DNA of 64,000 nucleotides from Saccharothrix obliqua (GCF_019375475.1 NZ_JAHXGQ010000004.1:620001-684000), one strand, 5' to 3'. Positions 32,200 to 43,051 are shown, numbered from the stretch's first letter. Program-made: numbers and translations. Notes: a model not told the origin generated them from the letters alone.

Positions 32200-32826
32200 T
32201 CAGGACACGGCCGCCGGTGCGGTGGTCTCCCAGGCGAACCCGTCCGGGTCGGTGAAGGGCTCGACCGGGCCGCCGATCGCGATCCGGTGCGACCCCGAGC
32301 CCTCGGGTGCGACGCCGACGACCTTCGCCAGGGCGCGCCGCCGGTACAGCGCCAGCTTGACCGAGTCCGGCCCGGAGGCGAACTCGACGTACATGCGGCC
32401 GAAGCTCTTCCCGACGGTGAACCCGCGCTCGACGTAGGCGCGCTTGCTCGCGCCGATGTCGGCGACACCCAGCAGGAGCACGACCTCGTCGATGCGACCG
32501 GTGGCCGGGCCGGTGTCCTTCTTGGCCGACGTGGCGATCTTCCAGATCGTCCCGTCCGGAGCCCGCACCACGCCGCCGTAACCCCAGATGGACTTGGCCG
32601 CGGGCTTGAGGATCGTCGCCCCGGCGGTGCGGGCGGCGTCGACCAGGGCGTTGACGTCCGCCGGCTGGGACACGGTGAGCGCCGCCGTGAACCCGCGGAA
32701 CCCGGTGGTCGCTTCCCGCGCGGCACGCAGGCGCAGCCGACCGTCCAAACCGAACGCTCCGGTGTAGAACCGCTCGGCGGCCTCCGGGTCGGCCACTTCG
32801 AGCGTGATGCTGTCGATCGAGGTCAT
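32200..32826 (-). CDS. VOC (glyoxalase/bleomycin-resistance) family protein, two-module
   Basis: This 208-residue protein has two tandem vicinal-oxygen-chelate modules. The first starts SITLEVADPEAAERFYTGAFGL, with GGVVRAPDGTIWKIATSAKK. The second starts DEVVLLLGVADIGASKRAYVERGF and ends PVEPFTDPDGFAWET. Such proteins are dioxygenases, glyoxalase-like isomerases or drug-binding proteins. Canonical metal-binding His residues are not obvious in either module, so a binding rather than catalytic role is possible. The ATG at 32826 is chosen because the frame upstream has no coding character. It is divergent from the MFS exporter gene. Confidence 0.8.
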   Translation of the reverse strand: MTSIDSITLEVADPEAAERFYTGAFGLDGRLRLRAAREATTGFRGFTAALTVSQPADVNALVDAARTAGATILKPAAKSIWGYGGVVRAPDGTIWKIATSAKKDTGPATGRIDEVVLLLGVADIGASKRAYVERGFTVGKSFGRMYVEFASGPDSVKLALYRRRALAKVVGVAPEGSGSHRIAIGGPVEPFTDPDGFAWETTAPAAVS

Positions 32827-33023
32827 GGCACGAACGCTAATCGCGGCCCGGCGGACGGCGCTTCTCCATTCCTGATCGGTTCCACGGGGTCGGTCCGATG
32901 TGGAGCCGCGGCCGGAGCGCCGCGGAGAAATGTGTTGCAACTCACGTCCGTTTTGTCCGGTTACCGGGTCCGCGCGCCCCGACATGATGCGAGCGCAGAT
33001 CGTCCAGCAACCAGGAGAAGCGC

Positions 33024-34397
33024 GTGCGTGACAAGGAAAACGTCGGCTCATGGCGGGAACTCGGTGCTCATGCGAGCACCGCGCTCGTGTTGGCCGGAGG
33101 GGTGCTCATGGGTGCCGTCAACATCTACGTGGCGGCGAGCCTGCTGCCGACCGTGGTGGGCGATATCGGCGGCGAGTTGTTGTACGCGTGGACCATGACG
33201 GCCTTCCTGGTCGCCCAGGTGGTCGCCACGATGTGCGTGAGCCGGGTGCTCTCCCGGTACGGCGGCGTCGGCGCCTACCTGATCGGGTTCGGGGTGTTCG
33301 CCGCCGGGTCGCTGGTCTGCGTGGTGAGCCCGGTGATGCCGGTGCTCCTGGTCGGCCGCGGCGTCCAGGGGCTCGGGGCCGGGTTGTTGACGGGCCTGGG
33401 TTTCGCCGTGATCCACTCGGCGCTGCCGCCCCAACTGTGGACCCGCGGGAGCGCCCTGATCTCCGCCATGTTCGGTGTCGGCAACCTCGTCGGCCCGGCA
33501 CTGGGCGGGGTCTTCGCGCAGTTCGGGTCGTGGCGGCCGGCGTTCGCCGTGCCGGCGGTCGCGGCGGTCGCCATGGCGGCGTTCGTGCCGCGTGCGCTGC
33601 CACGCGGTGAGCGGGACGGGCAGGCGGCCCCGGTGCCGGTCGCCTCGTTGGCGCTGGTGGTCGGGGCGGTCGGCGCGGTGAGCGTCGCCGGGATCCTCGC
33701 GGACCCCGTCGCGATGGCGGCGTTCATCGTGCTGGGCCTGGTGCTGGTGGTGGCGTTCCTGGTGGTGGAGAAGCGGGCGGCCGTGCAGGTGCTCCCGCGT
33801 TCGACGTACCGGCCCGGCTCGGTGACGCGGTGGGTCTACCCGACCATCGCGATCCTCGCGTCCGGTGTGGCCGTGGAGACGTTCCTGCCGTTGTTCAGCC
33901 GGAACCTGGGCGGGCTGCCGCCCGTGGCGGCGGGGTTCTTCGCCGGGGCGCTGTCGCTCGGCTGGTCGGCGAGCCAGGTCGTCGGCTCCTCGGCGCACCG
34001 GGCGAGCGCGGTCCGGCGGCTCCGGGTCGCCGGACCGGCGTTGCTCGCCGCCGCGTTCACCGCGCTCGCCCTGCTGTCGCACGAGAACGCGGCCACGCTC
34101 ACCGTCGTCGCCTGGTTGCCCGTCCTCCTGGTCGGCGGCGCGGGTATCGGCATCGCCATGCCGCACCTCTCGGTCGCCGCCATGACCGGCGCCGCCGACG
34201 CCGAGGAGGGCAGGCGGGCCGCCGCGGCGATCGCGACCGTGCTCACCACGGCCACCGCGTTCGGCGCGGCGGTCGCCGGCCTCCTGGTCAACCTGGCCGT
34301 GCCGGAGACCGCCGCCTCCGCCCGCTACCTCTTCGCGGGGTTCGCCGTCATCGCCGCCCTCGGCACCGGCACCGCGCGGATGGTGAACCGGGCCTGA
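33024..34397 (+). CDS. MFS drug exporter (DHA2-like)
   Basis: This is a 457-residue transporter with about 12-14 predicted helices. Motif C-like VGNLVGPALGGVFAQFGSWRPAF lies in helix 5, there is a GRGVQGLGAGLLTGL segment, and the loops are Gly/Arg-rich. The layout fits the major facilitator drug:H+ antiporter families. The GTG start follows AGGAG. No regulator gene adjoins it. It converges with the ABC-F gene at 34397/34398 with no gap. The two could both be resistance genes, but the cargo is unknown. Confidence 0.85.
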   Translation: MRDKENVGSWRELGAHASTALVLAGGVLMGAVNIYVAASLLPTVVGDIGGELLYAWTMTAFLVAQVVATMCVSRVLSRYGGVGAYLIGFGVFAAGSLVCVVSPVMPVLLVGRGVQGLGAGLLTGLGFAVIHSALPPQLWTRGSALISAMFGVGNLVGPALGGVFAQFGSWRPAFAVPAVAAVAMAAFVPRALPRGERDGQAAPVPVASLALVVGAVGAVSVAGILADPVAMAAFIVLGLVLVVAFLVVEKRAAVQVLPRSTYRPGSVTRWVYPTIAILASGVAVETFLPLFSRNLGGLPPVAAGFFAGALSLGWSASQVVGSSAHRASAVRRLRVAGPALLAAAFTALALLSHENAATLTVVAWLPVLLVGGAGIGIAMPHLSVAAMTGAADAEEGRRAAAAIATVLTTATAFGAAVAGLLVNLAVPETAASARYLFAGFAVIAALGTGTARMVNRA

Positions 34398-36383
<1,986 letters not shown>

Positions 36384-36417
36384 GACGGAACTGCCTCCAA
36401 CAAGAGGTGATGCGCAG

Positions 36418-36470
36418 AAAAGGACGATGTCCGGCACCGTGGTCCACGGCACCGGGTGGAGGCGTCGTCC
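36418..36470 (-). terminator. Terminator-like attenuator in the ABC-F leader
   Basis: On the mRNA strand, GGACGA (complement of 36465-36470) pairs with TCGTCC (complement of 36422-36427), followed at once by TTTT (36421-36418). Inside lies a 10-pair hairpin (36431-36455, two G-U pairs, loop GGACC). The structure sits between a 7-codon leader ORF and the ABC-F start, as in translation-controlled transcription attenuators. Confidence 0.62.
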
Positions 36471-36471
36471 C

Positions 36472-36495
36472 TCAGAGGTAGAACAGCTGCTGCAT
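36472..36495 (-). CDS. Leader peptide MQQLFYL upstream of the ABC-F gene
   Basis: The ATG at 36495 opens a 7-codon frame, MQQLFYL, ending in TGA at 36472. It is preceded by GGTGAG (weak Shine-Dalgarno) and TAGACT, a good -10 candidate ~20 bases further upstream. It ends directly before the terminator-like hairpin. Short leader ORFs of this kind regulate many antibiotic-resistance ABC-F and erm genes by drug-induced ribosome stalling. No conserved stalling motif can be confirmed by eye, so the role is inferred from position and structure. Confidence 0.55.
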   Translation of the reverse strand: MQQLFYL

Positions 36496-36555
36496 CACGC
36501 TCACCAGTCTAAACCGCCCGAAACACCGGGTCACCCGGATTTCGGCGGCACGCGC

Positions 36556-37539
36556 TCAGTCGGGCAGCACGTACTCGTCCCGACCGGCCGGGTGCACCAC
36601 CCGGAAGCTGCTGACCCGCTCGGGCCGGACCGCCACCACGACCTTGTCCGCCAACCCCTCGGGCACCGCACCGCGCAACGCGGCGATCGCCTCCTCGGGC
36701 CGGTCGGTGGTGACGTGGAACCGCACCCCGTCCGCCGAGGCCGCGCCCATCGAGATGTGGCCGAGGTCCTCCACGGCCGCCGCGAAGCGGTCGATGTCGG
36801 GGACGCCCCGGTCGGTCAGGACGGCCTGCTCCGCACCGGTCAAGCCCTCGAACGCGACCACCACCTCCTGCGGCCCGCCCGGCGGGTCGAGCGCGACCAC
36901 CCGGGCCAACCGGTCGAACGCCGCCCGCGTCGCGGTCATCCACTCCAGGTCCGCGTCGCCACGCAGCACGGTGTCGGCGTCGCCACGCGGCGGCGTGCCC
37001 CAGAACGGGTTGCCGGGCACGGCCAGCTCCGGGTACGCGGCCGACTCCCCGGCCCCGACGTGCGCGGTGCCGCCACGCACACCGGGGGCGAGCCGTCCGA
37101 GCGGACCAACCCGGGTGCCCGCCCAGACGCCGACCAGGGTGTCGCTGAGCACCATGCCGTGCAACGCCTCCGGCAACGGCGTCGGGGGGAACGGGAAGTC
37201 CTCCTCGTCCAGCACGCAGACACCGTCCGCGCGGGCGATCAACGCCCACACGCCCTGGTTCTCCTCCCACACCACCACGCCGCCGCCGGCCCGGCGCACC
37301 GTGCCCGGCGTCGACGCCGCGTCCTGGACGGCCCGCAGCCGCCGCCCGACCAGGGTGAACCACTCGGCCACGCCCACCGGCAGCCCACCGCCGGCCCGGT
37401 CCGCGGCGGCGGCGACCTCGTCGGGCGTGCTGCCGTCGGCGGCGGTCAGCGGCTCGGCGTACCACCGGTCCACGACGTCACCCAGCCAGGACCAGCGTTC
37501 GGTGGTCAGCAACGCGCGCTGCGCGTCCGAGGCGATCAT
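36556..37539 (-). CDS. Hypothetical protein, SUKH/SMI1-like features
   Basis: This 327-residue soluble protein has no signal peptide. It has a central GLPVGVAEWFTLVGRRLRAVQDAAST followed by GGGVVVWEENQGVWALIARADG, a pattern reminiscent of SMI1/KNR4 (SUKH) proteins. The next stretch is ALHGMVLSDTLVGVWAGTR, and a C-terminal half follows with an IDRFAAAVEDLGHISMG segment. I cannot assign it to a family with confidence. It is divergent from the WGR/propeller gene, 105 bases apart. The ABC-F leader promoter lies downstream of it. Confidence 0.7.
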   Translation of the reverse strand: MIASDAQRALLTTERWSWLGDVVDRWYAEPLTAADGSTPDEVAAAADRAGGGLPVGVAEWFTLVGRRLRAVQDAASTPGTVRRAGGGVVVWEENQGVWALIARADGVCVLDEEDFPFPPTPLPEALHGMVLSDTLVGVWAGTRVGPLGRLAPGVRGGTAHVGAGESAAYPELAVPGNPFWGTPPRGDADTVLRGDADLEWMTATRAAFDRLARVVALDPPGGPQEVVVAFEGLTGAEQAVLTDRGVPDIDRFAAAVEDLGHISMGAASADGVRFHVTTDRPEEAIAALRGAVPEGLADKVVVAVRPERVSSFRVVHPAGRDEYVLPD

Positions 37540-37644
37540 GGCCGTCAGCCTAGGTCGACGTCCTGGTCACCGGGCCGCTACCCCGGTTTTGTCGGTGCCG
37601 CCCGATAACGTCCGCCACAGATCACGCGAAGAGGGAGCGAACGC

Positions 37645-39069
37645 ATGTCTGCCACGACGTACCTGGAGCTGTCCGAAGCGGGCGGTGGGGCGCACAAGTT
37701 CTACGAAGTGCGCGTCGACGACACCGAGGTCACCATCACCTACGGGCGCATCGGGGAACAGGGGCAGGTCAGGACGGCCACCTTCGCCGACCACGCCAAG
37801 GCGCTCAAGGCGGCCGAGAAGAAGATCGGCGAGAAGGTGCGCAAGGGCTACGCGCCCGCCGTCAAGGGCGAGCGGCAGCGCCGGCCGGTGAGCAGGCGGC
37901 AGATCGTCAGCACCCGCTCGACCGCGCACCAGGCGCCGGTGCTGTGGCGGTTCGCCTCCGGCGCGCCGGCGTTCGGCATCTTCATCGGCGAGGACAGCGC
38001 CTGGGTCGGCAACGAGAAAGGCGACGTCTACACCCTCACCCACGACGGCCGGGTCACCGGGCGGTTCGGGTTGCCCGACTCCGTCAAGTGCATCGTCGCC
38101 GACGACTTCTGGATCTACGCCGGGTGCGACGACGGCCAGGTGTACGACCTCGGCGCCAAGGTGCCGCGCGTGGCCTACGAGATCGCCGACGACGTCGACA
38201 TCTACTGGCTCGACATCCACGACGGCGTGCTGGGCGTGTCCGACCGGCAGGGCCGGGTGACCGTGGTGGACCACGAGGACGAGTTCCAGTGGTCCCGCCC
38301 GGCCACCGGCGACCACGCCTGGATGGTCCGCTGCTCACCGGAAGGCGTGTTCCACGGCCACTCCCGGGGCGTCACGCACTACACCGGTCGCGGCTCGGAG
38401 GTGTGGCACGCCCGGACCGCGGGCGACGTGCTGTTCGGTTGGCAGGAGCGCGACGAGGTCTTCGCGGGCACCAGCCGGGGCCGGGTGCACCGGTTCGCCA
38501 AGGCCGACGGGCGCACGACGGGCGAGTACCGCTGCGACGCGCCCGTGTTCTCCTGCGCGACCTCACCCGACGGCGAGTTCGTCTTCGCGGGCGACAACCA
38601 GTCGTCGGTGTACTGCTTCGCCGCCGACGGCACCCGGCTGTGGAAGCTCGCCACCGGCTCCGGCTCGGCGTACTCCATGCAGTACAGGGACGAACGCCTC
38701 TACCTGGTGACGACGGACGGCTCCCTCGCGTGCCTGGACGCCAGCCCGGCCGCCGTGCGCGCGGCCGAGCAGGGTGAACTGCCGCCGCGCCAGGACATCA
38801 AGGCCGGCAGCATCGACCGCGTCGAGGCGACCGCCGAGGTGGAGATCGTCTCGCACGCCCTCGCCGGCGAGGGCGTCGTCGTGGAGTGCGTGCAGGAGGG
38901 CAGCCGCGTCCGGGTGCACGTCGTCTCGGACGGCTACGACCGCAGCTGGGGCGTGCAGTTCCCGAAGAACATCCGCGTGCCCGGCGCGCGTTACCTGGTC
39001 TCCGAGGTCCTCACCTCGGCCGGCGGCTCGTTCTACCGCGTCCGCGGTGAGATCAAGCGCCTCCGCTGA
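37645..39069 (+). CDS. WGR-domain plus beta-propeller protein
   Basis: This 474-residue protein has an N-terminal WGR domain (~residues 5-75: YLELSEAGGGAHKFYEVRVD, TYGRIGEQGQ). A series of ~40-residue propeller blades follows (GEDSAWVGNEKGDVYTLTHDG, YAGCDDGQVYDLGAKVPR, FAGTSRGRVHRF, VFAGDNQSSVYCFAADGTRLW), most like PQQ/quinoprotein repeats. A C-terminal beta domain ends EVLTSAGGSFYRVRGEIKRL. WGR domains bind nucleic-acid ends in PARP-type proteins but occur widely in bacteria without that role. There is no signal peptide, so the propeller is probably cytosolic. Upstream GAGGGAG supports the ATG. Confidence 0.78.
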   Translation: MSATTYLELSEAGGGAHKFYEVRVDDTEVTITYGRIGEQGQVRTATFADHAKALKAAEKKIGEKVRKGYAPAVKGERQRRPVSRRQIVSTRSTAHQAPVLWRFASGAPAFGIFIGEDSAWVGNEKGDVYTLTHDGRVTGRFGLPDSVKCIVADDFWIYAGCDDGQVYDLGAKVPRVAYEIADDVDIYWLDIHDGVLGVSDRQGRVTVVDHEDEFQWSRPATGDHAWMVRCSPEGVFHGHSRGVTHYTGRGSEVWHARTAGDVLFGWQERDEVFAGTSRGRVHRFAKADGRTTGEYRCDAPVFSCATSPDGEFVFAGDNQSSVYCFAADGTRLWKLATGSGSAYSMQYRDERLYLVTTDGSLACLDASPAAVRAAEQGELPPRQDIKAGSIDRVEATAEVEIVSHALAGEGVVVECVQEGSRVRVHVVSDGYDRSWGVQFPKNIRVPGARYLVSEVLTSAGGSFYRVRGEIKRLR

Positions 39070-39129
39070 GCGCCGTCGGCGGCGACCCGTCGTCATCCCG
39101 GGCCGCCGCCGGTCCACTCCGGACTGTCC

Positions 39130-40089
39130 TCAGTCGGGCAGCTCCGCCGCGATCCTGAGCAGCCAGTGGGTGATCTCGGCGGTGTCGTCGAACGTGGTGG
39201 GCACCGGTTCGCCGGGCGACCAGCAGCCGTCCGGCGACTGGGCGGACAGCAGGTGCTCGGTGACGCCGACCGCCAGGTCGAGCCGACGCGGGTCGCCGGT
39301 GTGGCGGGCCAGGAGCGCGGCGCCCCAGGCGACCTTGTGGCTGAGCTGGGTGGTGCGCAGGTTCTCGCCGCACGAGGCGGCGTAGTCCGCGTAACCGGCG
39401 GCGGCGGCGAGTTCGGCCGGGTCGCCGGTGACCTGGTGCAGGCGGGTGAGGAACGCGATCGGGTAGCCGATCATGAAGTAGGGCTGGTCGGGCGCGCCGG
39501 TGGTGAGCGCGTGCAGCGGCGAGTCGCTTTCCTCGCACAAGCCGTTCTCGTTGGCACGCAGGAAGAAGCGCTTGTGCGGTTCGGGTTGCGCGTGCAGCAG
39601 GGACGCCAGCCACGCACCCGCGGCGCGGGCCGCGGGCAGGTCGCCGAGGGTGAGCGCGAGGTAGCCGAGGTGCGCCGTGCTGATGGCGTCGGCCGGTCCG
39701 GTGCGGTTGGCCCGGTGACCACCCGATTCACCGAACCGGTAGGCACGCAGGTGGCGGTGGGCGCGGTCGGCCAGGTCGAACCGGCCGAGCTGGTGCGCGC
39801 CCAGCGCGATCCAGCCGTTGGGGTAGGACCAGAACTCCTGGTACACCGGGTTCTCGCTCTTGAGACCGGGCGCGGTGACGAAATCGCCGTCGTCGGTGGC
39901 GTAGCGGGCGTCGATGAACTCCAGCAGCCGGCGGGCCGCGCGCGGCCGGCCGGCGGACGCCAGCGCGGCGGGTGACTTGTAGTGGCAGGCCAGGTCGTCC
40001 TGCCCGTAGGAGCCGTCGGCGGCGATCCGCGCCACCAACCAGTTCGCGCCACGCGCGGCGGCGGCCGCGCAGCGCTCGGCGAGCGTCAT
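39130..40089 (-). CDS. Alpha/alpha-toroid (terpene-cyclase/prenyltransferase-like) protein
   Basis: This 319-residue protein has repeating helix-hairpin units with Gln/Trp-type repeats (LLSAQSPDGCWSPGEPVPTTFDDTAEITHWLL; SYGQDDLACHYKSPAALASAG). This is the alpha/alpha-barrel fold of prenyltransferase/squalene-cyclase repeats and polysaccharide-modifying enzymes. No DxDD or DDxxD catalytic motif is clear, and FDD-T-A-E near the C-terminus is only partly similar. Its ATG at 40089 overlaps the stop of the O-methyltransferase gene (ATGA), so the two are coupled within a three-gene set headed by a P450. The reaction is unknown. Confidence 0.68.
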   Translation of the reverse strand: MTLAERCAAAAARGANWLVARIAADGSYGQDDLACHYKSPAALASAGRPRAARRLLEFIDARYATDDGDFVTAPGLKSENPVYQEFWSYPNGWIALGAHQLGRFDLADRAHRHLRAYRFGESGGHRANRTGPADAISTAHLGYLALTLGDLPAARAAGAWLASLLHAQPEPHKRFFLRANENGLCEESDSPLHALTTGAPDQPYFMIGYPIAFLTRLHQVTGDPAELAAAAGYADYAASCGENLRTTQLSHKVAWGAALLARHTGDPRRLDLAVGVTEHLLSAQSPDGCWSPGEPVPTTFDDTAEITHWLLRIAAELPD

Positions 40090-41141
40090 CGGGGTGTCCC
40101 TCCGGGTTCGTCCGCCGGGCCGTCGACGACGGCCTCCACGACGGACAGGACGGTCGGCGTGGGCACGACGCGGGTCAGCCGCAGTCCGGCCGAGGCGAAC
40201 AACGCGCGGAAGTCCTCCTCGGTGCGCTCGCGGCCGACCAGCGACGCCATCATCATCAGGTCCAGCGCCTTGCCCTGGTGCGGCACGTCGCCGGGCGGGA
40301 GGACCGCGTCGATCACGAGCACCCGCCCGCCCGGTCGCAGGGCGCGGCGGCAGTTGCGCAGGACGGTGGCGCACTGGTCGTCCGTCCAGTCGTGCAGGAT
40401 CCGCTTGAGCACGTGCACGTCGCCGGGTGGCACCGCGGCGAAGAAGTCGCCCTCCGCCGTCGACCAGCGCCCCCGCGTGCCGTCGACGTCGAGGCGGTGG
40501 CCGGCCAGCACGTGCCCCTCGTCGTGGAGCACGCCCTTCAGGTCCGGGCGTGCGAGCAGGACGGCGGCCAGGAAACCGCCGTGCCCGCCGCCCACGTCCA
40601 CCACCACGGCGTTCGGCGGGAAGTCGCAGCAGGCGGCGATGGGCGCGTTCTCCGTCTCGGAGAACGCCGCCATCCCGTCGTGGAACACCGCCGCGGTCGG
40701 GGCGTCCCGCGCGAAGTGCTCGAAGAAGGGCACGCCGAAGATGGCGTCGAACGCCGAGCCGCCGCCGGTCAGGCAGCGGGCCATCTCGCCGGCGGGCCGC
40801 CACATCGTCGGGTCGGTCAGCATCAGCACCGCCGACCGCGCCGACACCGGCGCGTCGGTGCGCAACGCGTCACCGGCCTCCGTCAACCGGAACCGGCCGC
40901 GCTCGTCCTGCTCGAACAACCCGCGGGTCGCCAGCAGCCGCAGCACGCGGAACAGGTTGTCCGCGTCCGTCCCGGTCAGCTCCGCCAGTTCGGCGGCGGC
41001 ACGCGGGCCGCCCGCCAGGTGGTCGGCGACGCCGACCTCCGCCGCCGCCCGCAACGCGGCCGGGTACAGGTACCCCAACGCCTCGTCGATGACCGCCGCC
41101 GCCGCGCGACGCGGGTCGGGTCCGGCCGGTGCGCCGCTCAC
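40086..41141 (-). CDS. SAM-dependent O-methyltransferase (dimerisation plus AdoMet domain)
   Basis: This ~350-residue class I methyltransferase has an N-terminal helical dimerisation domain (GVADHLAGGPRAAAELAELTGTD, NLFRVLRLLATRGLF). The AdoMet domain follows with VVVDVGGGHGGFLAAVL, the RILHDWTDDQC motif and RVLVIDAVLPP. These are hallmarks of COMT-type small-molecule O-methyltransferases. I chose the GTG at 41141; another GTG at 41180 is possible but lacks a ribosome-binding site. It is coupled to the downstream toroid protein by ATGA and follows the P450. A phenolic or hydroxyl substrate is likely. Confidence 0.87.
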   Translation of the reverse strand: MSGAPAGPDPRRAAAAVIDEALGYLYPAALRAAAEVGVADHLAGGPRAAAELAELTGTDADNLFRVLRLLATRGLFEQDERGRFRLTEAGDALRTDAPVSARSAVLMLTDPTMWRPAGEMARCLTGGGSAFDAIFGVPFFEHFARDAPTAAVFHDGMAAFSETENAPIAACCDFPPNAVVVDVGGGHGGFLAAVLLARPDLKGVLHDEGHVLAGHRLDVDGTRGRWSTAEGDFFAAVPPGDVHVLKRILHDWTDDQCATVLRNCRRALRPGGRVLVIDAVLPPGDVPHQGKALDLMMMASLVGRERTEEDFRALFASAGLRLTRVVPTPTVLSVVEAVVDGPADEPGGTPR

Positions 41142-41257
41142 GCGCCGCCCCCGCACGGGGTTTCGACCGCCGCGCACCACCCGGTGCGACCGCCTGCGGT
41201 TCGGTGGACTTCACGGGACATCACGCCTCCAGCGTCCGGTGGGGCGGCGGCACGGCA

Positions 41258-42508
41258 CTACGCGGCGACGACCCGCAACGCCTGGGGGCCGCGGAAACCG
41301 AGGTTGTTGTTCCAGTCGATCTCCTGGTCCGGCACCCGCAGGTGCGGCAACCGCGTGTACAGGGTAGCCAGGGCGGTCCGGGTGGTGGCGCGCACCAGCG
41401 GGTCGCCGAAGCACAGGTGCAGCCCCGAGCCGAGGGTCAGGTGCTCGTTGGGCAGCGGCCGGGTGAGCACCAGTTCATCCGCCCGGGGGAACTTGTCCGA
41501 GTCGCGGTTGGCCGACGCGGTGTACAGCATCACCGGCTGCCCCGCCCGGATCTCGGCGTACCGGCCGTCGTCGTACTCGTACGCGAAGTCCTCGCGCGCC
41601 ACCCGGCCGACGAACTGGACCGGGTTGCAGTACCGCAGCAGCTCCTCCACCGCGGCGGGCGCCGTGCGCGGGTCCACCAGCAGCTCCTTGGCGCCGGGCG
41701 GGGCCTGGTCGACCGCGCGGACGCTGTTGCCGATCAGGTACCGGATGGAGGCGGTGCCGGCGAACAGCAGCAGGGCGGCCTGGGCGATCACGTCCTCGTC
41801 GTCCAGGGAGTCGTCCGGCCCGCCCACGGCACGCATCGCGTGCAGGAGACCGCCCTGCCGCTCGGAGGACCTGAGCGATTCCGCCGAGGACAGGAACGCC
41901 ACCAGCTCCTCCGTGGACGCGCGGGCACGCAGCGCGAACTCCTCGGTCACCTGGGTCGAGCCGAGGAGCTGCGCGATGTCGTCGGTCCAGCGGATGAGTT
42001 CCGCGTGTGCTTCGGCCGGCACGCCCAGCAGGTCGGCGATCACGATGGCGGGCAACGGGAACGCCAGCTCCGACATGAGGTCGAACTCGTCGCCCGGCAA
42101 CCCGGCCAGCAACGCGTCGACCGTGGCCTGGATGCTCCGGTGCAGCCGCTCGCCGCCGAGCGGCTGGTAGCCGCGGTGCACGTACCGGCGCAGCCTGCGG
42201 TGGCTCTCCCCGTCGTGGAAGGCGAACCACCGGCCGAGCACCCCGACCATGTCGTCGAACTCCACCCGCCGGTCCGGCGGCAGGAACCTCAGCGGCACGT
42301 CCGACCGGTTGTTGGACAGCCGCTCGTCCCGGATGAGGTGGCGGCAGTCGGCGTGGCGGAAGAACAGCCACGCGCCGCCGAACACCCGGTCGGACTGGTA
42401 GGCGGGTTGTTCGGCGCGCATCTTCGCGTAGAAGTCGAACGGATCACTGATGTAGTCGGATTCGTTGTGCGAGAAACGTTCGGCAGTGAGCGCGAGGGTC
42501 ATCGTCAT
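41258..42508 (-). CDS. Cytochrome P450, actinobacterial class I
   Basis: This is a 416-residue soluble P450. The heme loop LGSGLHLCFGDPLVRA has thiolate C366, the K-helix is EELLRYCNP, and the substrate region is around helices B and F/G. The I-helix reads FAGTASIR: the acid and Thr of the usual A-G-x-E/D-T are Ala253 and Ser254, so oxygen activation may depend on another residue or substrate. It needs ferredoxin partners, which are not in the window. The ATG at 42508 (or 42502) is chosen for spacing to a GATGGG. It is the first gene of a set with an O-methyltransferase and toroid protein. Confidence 0.88.
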   Translation of the reverse strand: MTMTLALTAERFSHNESDYISDPFDFYAKMRAEQPAYQSDRVFGGAWLFFRHADCRHLIRDERLSNNRSDVPLRFLPPDRRVEFDDMVGVLGRWFAFHDGESHRRLRRYVHRGYQPLGGERLHRSIQATVDALLAGLPGDEFDLMSELAFPLPAIVIADLLGVPAEAHAELIRWTDDIAQLLGSTQVTEEFALRARASTEELVAFLSSAESLRSSERQGGLLHAMRAVGGPDDSLDDEDVIAQAALLLFAGTASIRYLIGNSVRAVDQAPPGAKELLVDPRTAPAAVEELLRYCNPVQFVGRVAREDFAYEYDDGRYAEIRAGQPVMLYTASANRDSDKFPRADELVLTRPLPNEHLTLGSGLHLCFGDPLVRATTRTALATLYTRLPHLRVPDQEIDWNNNLGFRGPQALRVVAA

Positions 42509-43051
42509 CCCATCACTCGGCACGATTTGGCGAGAGCTGTCGGAACGCGGTTCAGCCAAACTCGCCAAAGCCCGCGGATGCTGTCCGCGGCAGCTATTCC
42601 CGCGACCGCGCCGGGGTGTCTCAACGTCGAACCCGGCGATCACGCGGCCCGGTCACCCGATCAACCCAGGACTACCTCAGCGGTCACTCGCGCGCACCGG
42701 CGGTCCGGGCGATACACACGTTCCGCCGACCCGGGTCGCTCTTCCAGCGCAATCACGCCGGTCCGCCGACCTGCGACGACACCGGGCGTGACGACGGGCG
42801 GCGGCCCGGTTTTCCACGCCACCGGCACACCACCGCCGTACGGGTGACCGCGCCCGGGGCGCCCACCCGGTTCCGGTGACAATTCCAATCGAACACACCG
42901 CGCGCATTCCCCTCGGGACACTTCGGGTGACCGCAATTTCCCGGTTCACCGGAATTGCCGCGAATGCAGCGGCAATCTGCCGCGCGCAGGCCGGTGCGCG
43001 CCCCCTTTCGGTGGTAGGGCGCGGACCCCGGGCGTGGTTAGGCTCGGTGCC
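42509..43051. other. Divergent intergenic region with a perfect stem-loop
   Basis: A 543-base gap between the P450 and methyltransferase genes, with no convincing gene. GC content drops near 42870-42990. ATTGCCGC (42954-42961) and GCGGCAAT (42969-42976) form a perfect 8-bp stem around GAATGCA, preceded by a looser GCAATT...AATTGC repeat (42933-42958). Promoters of the two diverging transcripts should lie here. Confidence 0.5.

Noticed and set aside
42509-43051. A gene in the P450/methyltransferase divergent gap
   Set aside because: Open frames on both strands have low-complexity Arg/Pro content and no ribosome-binding site; the visible structure is a stem-loop.
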